Below, in pieces: positions 1 through 7,579 of a stretch of 64,000 nt of DNA. This stretch comes from Streptomyces sp. NBC_00464. Its GTDB lineage: Bacteria > Actinomycetota > Actinomycetes > Streptomycetales > Streptomycetaceae. The notes beneath the pieces are model-generated. The model saw only the letters and a list, made by a program, of their open reading frames with translations, did no database searches and was not told the origin of the DNA. How positions within the stretch are numbered: the stretch's first letter is position 1; each line of letters opens with the position of its first letter. The DNA lies in NCBI RefSeq assembly GCF_036013915.1, contig NZ_CP107899.1, positions 2,480,001 to 2,544,000 of the forward strand, written 5' to 3'. The position numbers and the translations under genes are program-made.

Positions 1-2
1 GG

Positions 3-275
3 GCGGTCCGCGAGTCCGTCGCCGTCGCGCACGGCTACGAGGACTGGCCCTCCCTGGCCGGCGACGTCACCCCGGCCGGCGTGGACGGCACGGAGCGTCT
101 CTACGGGGCGCTGCCGCTCCACTGGGTCGAGGAGGCCTGCGACCGGCTCGCACTCGCCCGCGCCTGGCAGGCCGGAAACACGCCGGCCGGCGGCGCCGCA
201 GCCCGGATCCCGGCAGCCGCAAGCGGTCAGGACCGCATCCCCGGAAGCCGCGCCGCGGCGGACGGCGGACGGGGC
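3..275 (+). other. In-frame coding-like sequence upstream of the MFS gene (tail of an upstream gene or fused N-terminus)
   Basis: The reading frame of the MFS transporter is open from base 3, with no stop before its ATG at 276. Bases 3 to about 165 have G or C at nearly every third position and translate to a protein-like sequence containing HGYEDWPSLAGDV and ALPLHWVEEACDRLALARAW. The next ~100 bases are Ala/Arg/Gly-rich and less protein-like. I do not recognise the family. It may be the end of an upstream gene that has lost its stop and now reads into the transporter, or a genuine N-terminal extension. The window edge prevents a decision. Confidence 0.45.
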
Positions 276-1511
276 ATGACCGCGTCCGACACCGACCGGC
301 CGGACACGCAGGAGACCGCCAAGGCCGGCGCGCTCGTCACCTGGCGCGAGGCGCCGGCGGCGGCCCGGATGCTGGTGATCGGCACCTTCGTCCACCGCCT
401 CGGCAGCTTCCTGGTCCTCTATCTGACGCACCGCGGCTTCTCCGACGGGCAGGCGGGCACCGCCCTCGGTGTGTACGGCGCCGGCATGGTGTTCGGCGTC
501 CTGGTCGGCGGCTGGCTCTCGGACCGGCTCAGCCCGCGCACCACGATCGTCGGCTCGACAACGCTCACCGCGCTCCTGCTGCCCGCCCTGCTGTACCTGC
601 ACACCATCGGCCCGATGCTGGTACTGGTGGCACTGATCGGCGCCGTCGGCCAGGCGTACCGGCCCGCCTCCACCAGCGCGTTGAGCAAGCTGGTGCCCGA
701 GAGCAGGCATGTGATGCTCTTCGCCATGGTCCGCCTGGCCACCAACCTGGGCACCGGCATCGGGCCCGTGCTCGGCGCGGCCCTGGTCCTGGTCTCCTAC
801 CAACTCCTCTTCTGGGGCGAGGCCCTGGCAACCCTCGGCTTCGCACTCGCCGCCTTCTTCGCCCTGCGCGGCGGCGGCGTCGGCCTCTCACACCCCAAGG
901 GCGGGGCGGCCGGAAAGGAGGAGACCGGCAGCTACCTGGAGGTGCTGCGCGACCGCCGCTACCTGATGTTCCTGTGCGCGCTGCTGACCACCTCGGCCGT
1001 CTACATCCAGTACGTCTCCACGCTCCCGCTCGCCGTGACGGCCGCCGGGCTGAGCGTGATGTCGTACGGCATCCTGGTCGGACTGAACGGCGTCGTGGTC
1101 GTGGCCTTCGAACTCCTGGTCGCCAAGCGGGTCCAGCACTGGCCGCGCCGCGTCGCGGCCGTCACCGGGGTGGTGCTGACCGCCGTCGGCGTGGCCGCGT
1201 ACGCCCTCCCGTGGGGCATGGCCGGCTTCGTCCTGGCCACGGCGGTGTGGTCGTTCGGCGAGACGGTCGGCTATCCGACGCTCTCCTTCGCGTACCCCGC
1301 ACAGGCCGGACCGCGCCGGCTGCGCGGGCGCTACCTCGGCGCGTCCAACTCCGTCTACGGGCTGGGCTGCGCGATCGGACCGGTGATCGGCACGGCGGTA
1401 TGGAGCGGCGCCGGTCGCGGACTGTGGCTCTGGTGCGGGGCGTTGGGCCTGGTCGCTGCCATCATGACCTGGGCGGGAGTGGTACCCGCCCGGCCCGAGC
1501 CGAAGGAGTGA
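276..1511 (+). CDS. MFS family transporter (drug-efflux type)
   Basis: Integral membrane protein of about 411 residues with the 12-helix pattern of the major facilitator superfamily, probably a proton-driven exporter of a small molecule. The loop after the second helix has the MFS A-motif form (GGWLSDRLSPRTTIVG, around residues 70-90), and a long basic loop separates the two six-helix halves. The ATG at 276 is chosen because hydrophobic MFS sequence begins about 30 residues later; the frame stays open further upstream (see the separate entry). The gene stops one base before the ATG of the sulfurtransferase gene, so the two are probably cotranscribed. Substrate unknown. Confidence 0.85.
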   Translation: MTASDTDRPDTQETAKAGALVTWREAPAAARMLVIGTFVHRLGSFLVLYLTHRGFSDGQAGTALGVYGAGMVFGVLVGGWLSDRLSPRTTIVGSTTLTALLLPALLYLHTIGPMLVLVALIGAVGQAYRPASTSALSKLVPESRHVMLFAMVRLATNLGTGIGPVLGAALVLVSYQLLFWGEALATLGFALAAFFALRGGGVGLSHPKGGAAGKEETGSYLEVLRDRRYLMFLCALLTTSAVYIQYVSTLPLAVTAAGLSVMSYGILVGLNGVVVVAFELLVAKRVQHWPRRVAAVTGVVLTAVGVAAYALPWGMAGFVLATAVWSFGETVGYPTLSFAYPAQAGPRRLRGRYLGASNSVYGLGCAIGPVIGTAVWSGAGRGLWLWCGALGLVAAIMTWAGVVPARPEPKE

Positions 1512-1512
1512 G

Positions 1513-2352
1513 ATGACCGAGACGAACCCGCTGATCCAGGTCGACGAACTGCGCGCGCTGCTGGCGGACGGGGCACCGCCCACCGTGCTCGACGTCCGCT
1601 GGAGCCCGCAGGGCCCGACGCCGGCCCAGCGCTACCTGGACGGCCACCTCCCCGGAGCCGTCCGGGCCGACCTGGACGCCGACCTGGCCGCACCGCCCGG
1701 CCCCGGCGGCCGGCACCCGCTCCCGGACGCCGAGACCTTCCTGGCGGCGACGCACCGGCTCGGCATCGACCGGGACCGGCCCGTCGTGGTCTACGACCAG
1801 CGGGACGCCACCATCTCCGCCCGTCTGTGGTGGATGCTGCGCCACTACGGCCATCCTTCGGTCCGGGTCCTGGACGGCGGCTACGAGGCGTGGGCCGGGG
1901 CCGGCGCACCGGTCGAGACCGGGCCGGGCACACCGGTGGCCCCGGGCGCCTTCACCGGCACGCCCGGCGGGCTGCCGCTGCTGACGGTGGACGAGGTCCC
2001 GGACGCCGCCGCCAAGGGCTTCCTGCTCGACTCCCGGCTCCCGGAGCGCTTCCGCGGCGAGGTCGAGCCCCTGGACCCCGTCGCCGGGCACATCCCGGGG
2101 GCGCTCTCCGCGCCCACCTTCGACAACAGCGCCCCGGACGGACGGTTCCGCTCCCCCGAGGAACTGCGCCGGCGCTTCACCGGCCTGGGCCTCACCCCGG
2201 ACCGTCCGGTGGCCGCCTACTGCGGTTCCGGGGTGACCGCCGCACACCAGGTCCTGGCGCTGCGGCTGGCCGGCTTCGACGCCGCCCTGTACGCGGGCTC
2301 GTGGAGCGAGTGGGTCGCGGACCCGGCCCGGCCCGTGGCCGTGGGTGCATGA
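1513..2352 (+). CDS. Thiosulfate/3-mercaptopyruvate sulfurtransferase (tandem rhodanese)
   Basis: Two rhodanese domains in 279 residues. The N-terminal one (about 10-125) contains DVRWSPQG and DGHLPGAV and is catalytically silent, as usual for the family. The C-terminal one carries the active-site loop CGSGVTAAH (Cys near residue 238), the mercaptopyruvate-type CGSGVT signature. It transfers sulfane sulfur to cyanide or thiol acceptors in the cytoplasm. The start lies one base after the MFS stop, with GGAG inside the MFS 3' end as ribosome site. Its TGA overlaps the ATG of the next gene by four bases, so translation of the two is probably coupled. Confidence 0.9.
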   Translation: MTETNPLIQVDELRALLADGAPPTVLDVRWSPQGPTPAQRYLDGHLPGAVRADLDADLAAPPGPGGRHPLPDAETFLAATHRLGIDRDRPVVVYDQRDATISARLWWMLRHYGHPSVRVLDGGYEAWAGAGAPVETGPGTPVAPGAFTGTPGGLPLLTVDEVPDAAAKGFLLDSRLPERFRGEVEPLDPVAGHIPGALSAPTFDNSAPDGRFRSPEELRRRFTGLGLTPDRPVAAYCGSGVTAAHQVLALRLAGFDAALYAGSWSEWVADPARPVAVGA

Positions 2353-2969
2353 CCGCGCTCGATCATCTGATCCTCGCGGCCCCCGACCTGGAGCGGACCG
2401 TCGCCTGGCTGGAGGAGGGGCTCGGCATCCGGCTCGCCCCGGGCGGCAGCCACCCCACCGCGGGAACCCGCAACTTCCTGCTGGGCCTGGGCGATTCAGC
2501 CTATCTGGAGGTGCTCGGCCCGGACACCGGGCAGAGCGTGCCGCCCGCGCAGCTGCCGTTCGGCCTGGGCCGGCCCGGCCACCCCCGGCTCTGCACCTGG
2601 GCCCTGCGGGTCACCGATGTGGACGCCCGGGTGGCCGCCGCACGCGCTGCGGGCCACGACCCGGGTGAACCCGCGACGATGAGCCGGGTGGATCCGCGCG
2701 GAGGCGTCGTGAGCGGCAGGATCACCCCGCCACGGGCCTTCGAGGACGGCGGTCTGCTGCCGTTCCTGGTGGACTGGGGCACCACGCCGCACCCCGCCCG
2801 CGACCTGCCCAGGGCCGAGCTGGCCGCCCTGCACGGCTACCACCCGGCCCCGGACCCCGTCCGTCACGCCCTGCGGGCCGTGGAGGCGGACCTCACGCTC
2901 CGCCGCGGGAGCCGTCCCGCCCTGGTGGCGACGGTGCGCACGCCGGACGGCGAGCTCACGCTGATCTGA
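2349..2969 (+). CDS. VOC superfamily (glyoxalase-like) protein
   Basis: A 206-residue protein beginning MTALDHLILAAPDLERTVAWL, the typical first beta-alpha unit of a vicinal-oxygen-chelate domain (His6 is the usual first metal ligand). A second module starts near ALRVTDVDARVAAARAAGH. This fits the glyoxalase-like family of lyases, dioxygenases and unassigned proteins. It is the third gene of a tightly packed set (MFS, sulfurtransferase, VOC) and starts at an ATGA overlap. Substrate unknown. It ends just before a strong hairpin terminator. Confidence 0.8.
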   Translation: MTALDHLILAAPDLERTVAWLEEGLGIRLAPGGSHPTAGTRNFLLGLGDSAYLEVLGPDTGQSVPPAQLPFGLGRPGHPRLCTWALRVTDVDARVAAARAAGHDPGEPATMSRVDPRGGVVSGRITPPRAFEDGGLLPFLVDWGTTPHPARDLPRAELAALHGYHPAPDPVRHALRAVEADLTLRRGSRPALVATVRTPDGELTLI

Positions 2970-2994
2970 TCAGCGTGCCCCGTCGCCGTACCGG

Positions 2995-3046
2995 CGGGCA
3001 GGGGCGGGGCGGGACCGGTCACCCGGTGCCGCCCCGCCCCTGCCCG
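2995..3046. terminator. Bidirectional intrinsic terminator
   Basis: An 18-bp perfect inverted repeat (arms 2995-3012 and 3029-3046, CGGGCAGGGGCGG type) with a 16-base loop lies between the convergent VOC gene and the small membrane protein gene. As is common in streptomycetes there is no clear U-tract. It could serve both directions. Confidence 0.8.
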
Positions 3047-3049
3047 CGC

Positions 3050-3295
3050 CTACTTCCGCTTCGCGGAGCCCGCGGGCTCCGCCGCACCCTTCGCGCCGGC
3101 CTGCTCCTTCGGCTCCTGCGGAGCCTCCTCGAAGTCGACCTTGCCCATGTGCCGGTTCATCGACTTCATCAGCAGCCACACGCCCACGGCGAGCGCTGCG
3201 AAGACGATGAAGCCGAGGACCCCGGGGGTCACCTTGTTCTTGTCCAGTTCCTCGGCGAGCGGGACGAGGTGCGTCAGTGCCTGAGTCGCGTACAT
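3050..3295 (-). CDS. Small single-pass membrane protein, unknown function
   Basis: An 81-residue protein: short N-terminal region, one membrane helix (GVLGFIVFAALAVGVWLLMKS, roughly residues 26-46), then a charged Lys/Glu/Ala/Pro-rich cytoplasmic tail. The ATG at 3295 follows the stop of mca by one base; an alternative ATG at 3304 would overlap mca. It is very probably cotranscribed with mca. No catalytic motif is present and I infer no function beyond membrane association. Confidence 0.75.
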   Translation of the reverse strand: MYATQALTHLVPLAEELDKNKVTPGVLGFIVFAALAVGVWLLMKSMNRHMGKVDFEEAPQEPKEQAGAKGAAEPAGSAKRK

Positions 3296-3296
3296 A

Positions 3297-4178
3297 TCAG
3301 GCATTGTCGCGGATGCCCGCGAAGAGGTCGCTCTCGGGGAGGGAGGTATCGACGAGAGACTTCGCCAGCTCGTACTCCTCGGTCGGCCAGACATCCCGCT
3401 GGATGTCCATCGGAACGCGGAACCAGCCACCGTCCGGGTCGATCTGCGTCGCGTGCGCGATCAGCGCCTTGTCGCGGATCTCGAAGAAGTCCGCACACGG
3501 AACGTGCGTGGTCAGCGTGCGCTCGGCGCGCTCGAACTCCTTCCAGCGCTCCAGCCAGTCCCCGTACGGCGACTCCAGGCCACGGGCGAGCAGAGCCTCG
3601 TGCAGCGCGACCGTGCGCGGCTTGTTGAAGCCCTGGTTGTAGTAGAGCTTCTGCGGCGTCCAGGCGGGGCCGAACTCCGCCTCGGGGAACTTCTCGGTGT
3701 CCGCCGCACCCTCGAACGCGATCATCGAGATCGTGTGGGTCATGATGTGGTCGGGGTGCGGGTAGCCGCCGTTCTCGTCGTACGTGGTGATGACCTGCGG
3801 CCGGAACGCGCGGATCTTCGCGACGAGGCGGCCCGCCGCCACGGTCTCGTCCTCCAGCGCGAAGCAGCCGTCGGGCAGCGGCGGCAGCGGGTCGCCCTCG
3901 GGCAGACCCGAGTCGACGAAGCCGAGCCACTCCTGCTTGACGCCCAGGATCTCCCGGGCCTCGTCCATCTCCTTCTTGCGCACCTCGTGGATGTTCTTCT
4001 CGATGTACGCGTCGCCCTGGAGTTTCGGGTTGAGGATGGAGCCACGCTCGCCTCCCGTGCAGGTCACGACCAGCACGTCCACCCCCTCGGACACGTACTT
4101 GGCCATGGTGGCCGCGCCCTTGCTCGACTCGTCGTCGGGGTGGGCGTGCACGGCCATCAGTCGAAGCTGCTCAGTCAA
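3297..4178 (-). CDS. mca: Mycothiol S-conjugate amidase Mca
   Basis: Cleaves mycothiol S-conjugates at the GlcN-Ins amide bond, releasing a mercapturic acid for export and recycling the pseudodisaccharide, thereby detoxifying electrophiles in actinobacteria. The 293-residue length fits the family. The zinc motif HAHPDDE is at residues 11-17 and the second His ligand lies in GGYPHPDHIMTH (near 140). The specific length and the CTGGERGSILNPKL stretch distinguish Mca from the shorter MshB deacetylase. It is transcribed divergently from the DUF4307 gene and followed immediately by a small membrane protein gene. Confidence 0.95.
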   Translation of the reverse strand: MTEQLRLMAVHAHPDDESSKGAATMAKYVSEGVDVLVVTCTGGERGSILNPKLQGDAYIEKNIHEVRKKEMDEAREILGVKQEWLGFVDSGLPEGDPLPPLPDGCFALEDETVAAGRLVAKIRAFRPQVITTYDENGGYPHPDHIMTHTISMIAFEGAADTEKFPEAEFGPAWTPQKLYYNQGFNKPRTVALHEALLARGLESPYGDWLERWKEFERAERTLTTHVPCADFFEIRDKALIAHATQIDPDGGWFRVPMDIQRDVWPTEEYELAKSLVDTSLPESDLFAGIRDNA

Positions 4179-4329
4179 GACTCGATCCTCAGTGATTGGT
4201 CGCCATCAAGGGTGCCGTCCCGCGGGGACGTCGGTGTGGGGTGGCGGTCGGGTGGCGCACGGGCGGCTTCTATAGTGACCGAACACGGGGGTGGAAAATT
4301 CCTCGATCCCCGGTACGGGAGGAACGATC

Positions 4330-4740
4330 ATGACGGCGGTACGCGAGACGCCTCCCGAGAACCGCTACGGCCGCTCCGCGGACCAGCGCGCGGACCGCAA
4401 GCTCAAGATCATCGGTTCGGTCCTCGGCGTCGCCCTGCTGGGTGTGGTCGGCTGGATCGGTTACGACTACGTGGGCGGCCAGGGCCTCAGCGCCGAGATG
4501 ATCAAGTTCAAGGTCGCATCGGACGACCGCGTCGAGGTGCACCTGGAGGTCCGCAAGGACCGGGACGCCAAGGGCTACTGCACGCTCCGCTCGCTGAGCG
4601 AGGACGGCATGGAGGTCGCCCGCAAGGACTTCCGCTTCGACGGGGAAACCGACCGGATCGACCAGGTCCTCACCCTGCGTACGACATCCAGGGCGACCGC
4701 CGTCGAACTGCTCGGGTGCACGGACGACGACGGGGCGTAG
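4330..4740 (+). CDS. DUF4307 single-pass membrane protein
   Basis: A 136-residue protein starting at an ATG preceded by GGGAGG. It has a basic cytoplasmic N-terminus, one membrane helix (IIGSVLGVALLGVVGWIGYDYVG, about 27-49), and an extracytoplasmic beta-rich domain with two Cys residues (in GYCTLRS and LLGCTDD) that could form a disulfide. This matches the actinobacterial DUF4307 family, which is found next to mca in related genomes. A TATAGT at 4271-4276 in the divergent region could be a -10 element. Function unknown. Confidence 0.8.
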   Translation: MTAVRETPPENRYGRSADQRADRKLKIIGSVLGVALLGVVGWIGYDYVGGQGLSAEMIKFKVASDDRVEVHLEVRKDRDAKGYCTLRSLSEDGMEVARKDFRFDGETDRIDQVLTLRTTSRATAVELLGCTDDDGA

Positions 4741-4929
4741 CGTTGACCGCCGCACGGGTGACCTGAGCGACTCCTGGCCGTCCTGACCTGCGGTTCGACA
4801 CTCTCAGCCATTTACCTCCTCCCCCTTTCCCCGGCGAATTGTTAGGCTCGTGGTTTCGCCCACCCGTGGAAGCGCATGCTTCGGGGTAGGGCGATGCTTT
4901 GTATTCCCAGTACCGACGAGGAGCACCCT

Positions 4930-5427
4930 GTGACCCAGACCAGCGAAAACGTCACCTGGCTCACGCCGGAGGCGTACAGCCAGCTCAAGGCCGAGCTGGA
5001 GCACCTGTCTGGTCCCGCGCGCACGGAGATCGCCGTCAAGATCGCGGCGGCCCGTGAGGAGGGCGACCTGCGCGAGAACGGCGGGTACCACGCGGCCAAG
5101 GAGGAGCAGGGCAAGATGGAGCTCCGGGTGCGCCAGCTGACCCAGCTCCTGGAGCACGCGAAGGTCGGCGAGGCACCGGCCGACGACGGCGTGGTCGAGC
5201 CCGGCATGGTCGTGACGATCGCCTTCGACGGCGATGACGACGACACGACGACCTTCCTTCTCGCCTCCCGCGAGTACGCGAGCTCGGACATCGAGACGTA
5301 CTCCCCGCAGTCCCCGCTCGGCGTGGGCGTGAACGGCAAGCGGATGGGCGAGAGCGCCGAGTACGAGCTGCCGAACGGCAAGACCGCCACGGTGAAGATC
5401 CTGTCGGCGAAGCCGTACTCCGGCTGA
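4930..5427 (+). CDS. greA: Transcription elongation factor GreA
   Basis: A 165-residue GreA that rescues backtracked RNA polymerase by stimulating transcript cleavage in the secondary channel. The N-terminal coiled coil (about 8-80) carries the acidic tip in AAAREEGDLRENGGYHAAKE, with the conserved D and E that coordinate catalytic magnesium. The C-terminal FKBP-like domain ends near GKTATVKIL. The GTG at 4930 is chosen because of the AGGAG just upstream and because VTQTSENVTWLTPEAY matches typical actinobacterial starts. A terminator follows immediately. Confidence 0.95.
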   Translation: MTQTSENVTWLTPEAYSQLKAELEHLSGPARTEIAVKIAAAREEGDLRENGGYHAAKEEQGKMELRVRQLTQLLEHAKVGEAPADDGVVEPGMVVTIAFDGDDDDTTTFLLASREYASSDIETYSPQSPLGVGVNGKRMGESAEYELPNGKTATVKILSAKPYSG

Positions 5428-5453
5428 TCCGCACACCCGACGCACACAGCACG

Positions 5454-5493
5454 AAGCCCCGGCCGCATCCTGGATCTCCAGGGGCCGGGGCTT
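5454..5493. terminator. Intrinsic terminator after greA
   Basis: Perfect 11-bp stem AAGCCCCGGCC / GGCCGGGGCTT with an 18-base loop. The flanks (CAGCAC / GTGCTG) can extend it imperfectly. It lies between convergent greA and the ABC permease gene. The stretch from here to 5568 holds imperfect ATCAGGCGGC repeats and no gene. Confidence 0.8.
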
Positions 5494-5568
5494 CCTGCTG
5501 TGCTGGGACGGCGCGCTCAGGCAGCGAGATCAGGCGGCAAGATCAGGCGGCGTGCTCGGACGGCGTGG

Positions 5569-6420
5569 TCAGACGGCCACCGAGCGGTACTTGCGCACGG
5601 CCAGGGTCCGGAAGACCACGATGATCACTACGGACCAGATCAGCGAGGCCCAGACGGGATGCTGCATCGGCCAGGCATCGGACGTCGAGACGCCCGGGTT
5701 CCCGAAGAGCACCCGGCACGCCTGGACCGTCGCGCTGAACGGGTTCCAGTCGGCGATCGGCTGGAGCCAGCCCGCCATCTGGCTGGAGTCCACGAAGGCG
5801 TTGGAGATGAACGTCACCGGGAAAAGCCAGATCAGCCCGCCCGAGGTGGCCGCCTCGGGGGTGCGGACGGACAGACCGATCAGTGCGCCGATCCAGGAGA
5901 AGGCGTATCCGAGGAGAAGGAGCAGCCCGAACGCGCCCAGCGCCTTGGGGATGCCCTCGTGGATGCGCCAGCCGACGATCAGGGCGACGATCGTGAGCAC
6001 CAGGACGGTGAACATGGTCTGGACGAGGTCGGCGAGCGTGCGGCCGGTGAGCACCGCGCCGCGCGCCATGGGCAGCGAGCGGAACCGGTCTACGAGCCCC
6101 TTGTGCATGTCGTCGGCGATCCCGGCGCCCGCCCCGGCCGTGGCGAAGGTGACGGTCTGCGCGAAGATCCCGGCCATCAGGAAGTTCCGGTAGACGACGG
6201 GGTCCGTCGAACCGGCGATGTTCATGGAACCGCCGAACACGTAACTGAACAGCACTACGAACATAATTGGCTGAATAAGCCCAAAAAGTACCACTTCGGG
6301 AATCCGGGTCATGCGAATCAGATTCCGACGTGCCATGACAAGCGAGTCGCGGGCGGACTGACCGATTCCGCCGGCGCCTCGGGGTGCGCGACCTGTGGTC
6401 GTCTCGGTAACGGCACTCAC
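5569..6420 (-). CDS. ABC-2 type transporter permease (DrrB-like)
   Basis: A 283-residue membrane protein with six predicted helices, matching permeases of daunorubicin-type (DrrB) exporters. GTG at 6420 overlaps the stop of the ATPase gene by four bases (GTGA), a standard drrAB arrangement. The partner ATPase drives efflux; the substrate is not evident. Codons for residues about 30-60 (6240-6340) are strikingly AT-rich for this genome (for example CTT, ATT, TTT, CCA, AGT), unlike the rest of the gene. Confidence 0.9.
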   Translation of the reverse strand: MSAVTETTTGRAPRGAGGIGQSARDSLVMARRNLIRMTRIPEVVLFGLIQPIMFVVLFSYVFGGSMNIAGSTDPVVYRNFLMAGIFAQTVTFATAGAGAGIADDMHKGLVDRFRSLPMARGAVLTGRTLADLVQTMFTVLVLTIVALIVGWRIHEGIPKALGAFGLLLLLGYAFSWIGALIGLSVRTPEAATSGGLIWLFPVTFISNAFVDSSQMAGWLQPIADWNPFSATVQACRVLFGNPGVSTSDAWPMQHPVWASLIWSVVIIVVFRTLAVRKYRSVAV

Positions 6421-7421
6421 TTCTCTGCCTCCGTCCGGGCGGCGGTCGCCGCGTCCGCCCCGTTCTCGTCGCCCTTCTCCTGCTCGGCCGCGTGGCCGGT
6501 GAGGGAGATGAACACGTCGTCCAGGGTGGGGCGGCGCAGCCCGATGTCGTCGATCTCCACGCCGCGGGCGTCCAGGTCGCGGATGACCTCGGCGAGGAGC
6601 TTGGCGCCGCCGTCGACCGGAACGGTCAGCTTGCGCATGTGCGGGACGACGGCGACCTCGCCCTTGCCCAGGTGGGCGAGGACCTCGCGGGCCGGGTCGA
6701 TCTGGTCGCGCTGCTGGACGACGACCTCGACGCGTTCGCCGCCGGTGCGGGCCTTGAGCTGGTCGGAGGTGCCGCGGGCGATGACGAGGCCGTGGTCGAT
6801 CACGCAGATGTCGTGGGCGAGGCGGTCGGCCTCCTCCAGGTACTGCGTGGTGAGCAGCAGCGTCGTGCCGCCGGCGACGAGCTCCTCGATGACGTCCCAC
6901 AGCTGCTGCCGGTTGCGGGGGTCGAGTCCGGTGGTCGGCTCGTCCATGAACATGACCGGCGGGGAGACGACGAGCGCCGCCGCGAGGTCGAGGCGGCGGC
7001 GCATGCCGCCGGAGTAGGTCTTGGCGGTGCGGTCGGCCGCGTCGGCGAGGTTGAACCGCTCCAGCAGCTCCGCGGCCCGGACCTTCGCGTCACGCGAGGA
7101 CATCTGGTAGAGCTGGCCGACCATCTGGAGGTTCTCGCGGCCGGTCAGGTATTCGTCGACGGCGGCGAACTGGCCGGAGAGCCCGATCGAGCGCCGCACC
7201 TCGTTGGGCTTCTTCAGTACGTCGATGCCCGCGACGAAGGCGCTGCCGCTGTCGGGCCTGAGCAGCGTCGTGAGGACGCGTACGGCGGTCGTCTTGCCGG
7301 CCCCGTTGGGGCCGAGAAGTCCGAGGACGGTGCCTTGCGGCACGTCGAGGTCGACGCCGCCGAGTGCGGTGACGTCGCCGAAGGTCTTCACCAGACCTTC
7401 GGCGTAGATCGCGCCTGGCAT
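6417..7421 (-). CDS. ABC transporter ATP-binding protein (DrrA family)
   Basis: A 334-residue ATPase of the daunorubicin-resistance type. Walker A is GPNGAGKTT (about 38-46), the Q-loop lies in GLSGQFAAVDEYLTGRENL, the signature is YSGGMRRRLDLA, Walker B is MFMDEPTTGLD, and the switch region is LLTTQYLEEADRLA. The C-terminal ~100 residues form the DrrA accessory domain, with an acidic Ala-rich tail. It energises the downstream permease. The operon is read away from ilvA, with a palindromic site in the intergenic region. Confidence 0.93.
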   Translation of the reverse strand: MPGAIYAEGLVKTFGDVTALGGVDLDVPQGTVLGLLGPNGAGKTTAVRVLTTLLRPDSGSAFVAGIDVLKKPNEVRRSIGLSGQFAAVDEYLTGRENLQMVGQLYQMSSRDAKVRAAELLERFNLADAADRTAKTYSGGMRRRLDLAAALVVSPPVMFMDEPTTGLDPRNRQQLWDVIEELVAGGTTLLLTTQYLEEADRLAHDICVIDHGLVIARGTSDQLKARTGGERVEVVVQQRDQIDPAREVLAHLGKGEVAVVPHMRKLTVPVDGGAKLLAEVIRDLDARGVEIDDIGLRRPTLDDVFISLTGHAAEQEKGDENGADAATAARTEAEK

Positions 7422-7549
7422 ACGGGATTCCCCCAGTGCGTTCGGGTGACTTCCTCACAGATCCTAGATTTGCCCGAGTTGCCGCGCCTGGTGAACGCGC
7501 GGACGAACGCGACGAACGCGCGTACGCCACCGGGCCGGGCGCGGGCACA

Positions 7550-7561
7550 GTATCGCGATAC
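7550..7561. promoter_or_regulatory. Perfect 12-bp palindrome upstream of the ABC exporter operon
   Basis: GTATCGCGATAC is immediately followed by ATCGCGAC, an overlapping partial copy. It lies 129 bases upstream of the ATPase start and 19 bases past the ilvA stop. It resembles a dimeric repressor site (TetR or PadR type are common for DrrAB exporters). No regulator gene is adjacent, so the assignment is inference. Confidence 0.4.
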
Positions 7562-7579
7562 ATCGCGACCAACAAGAGG

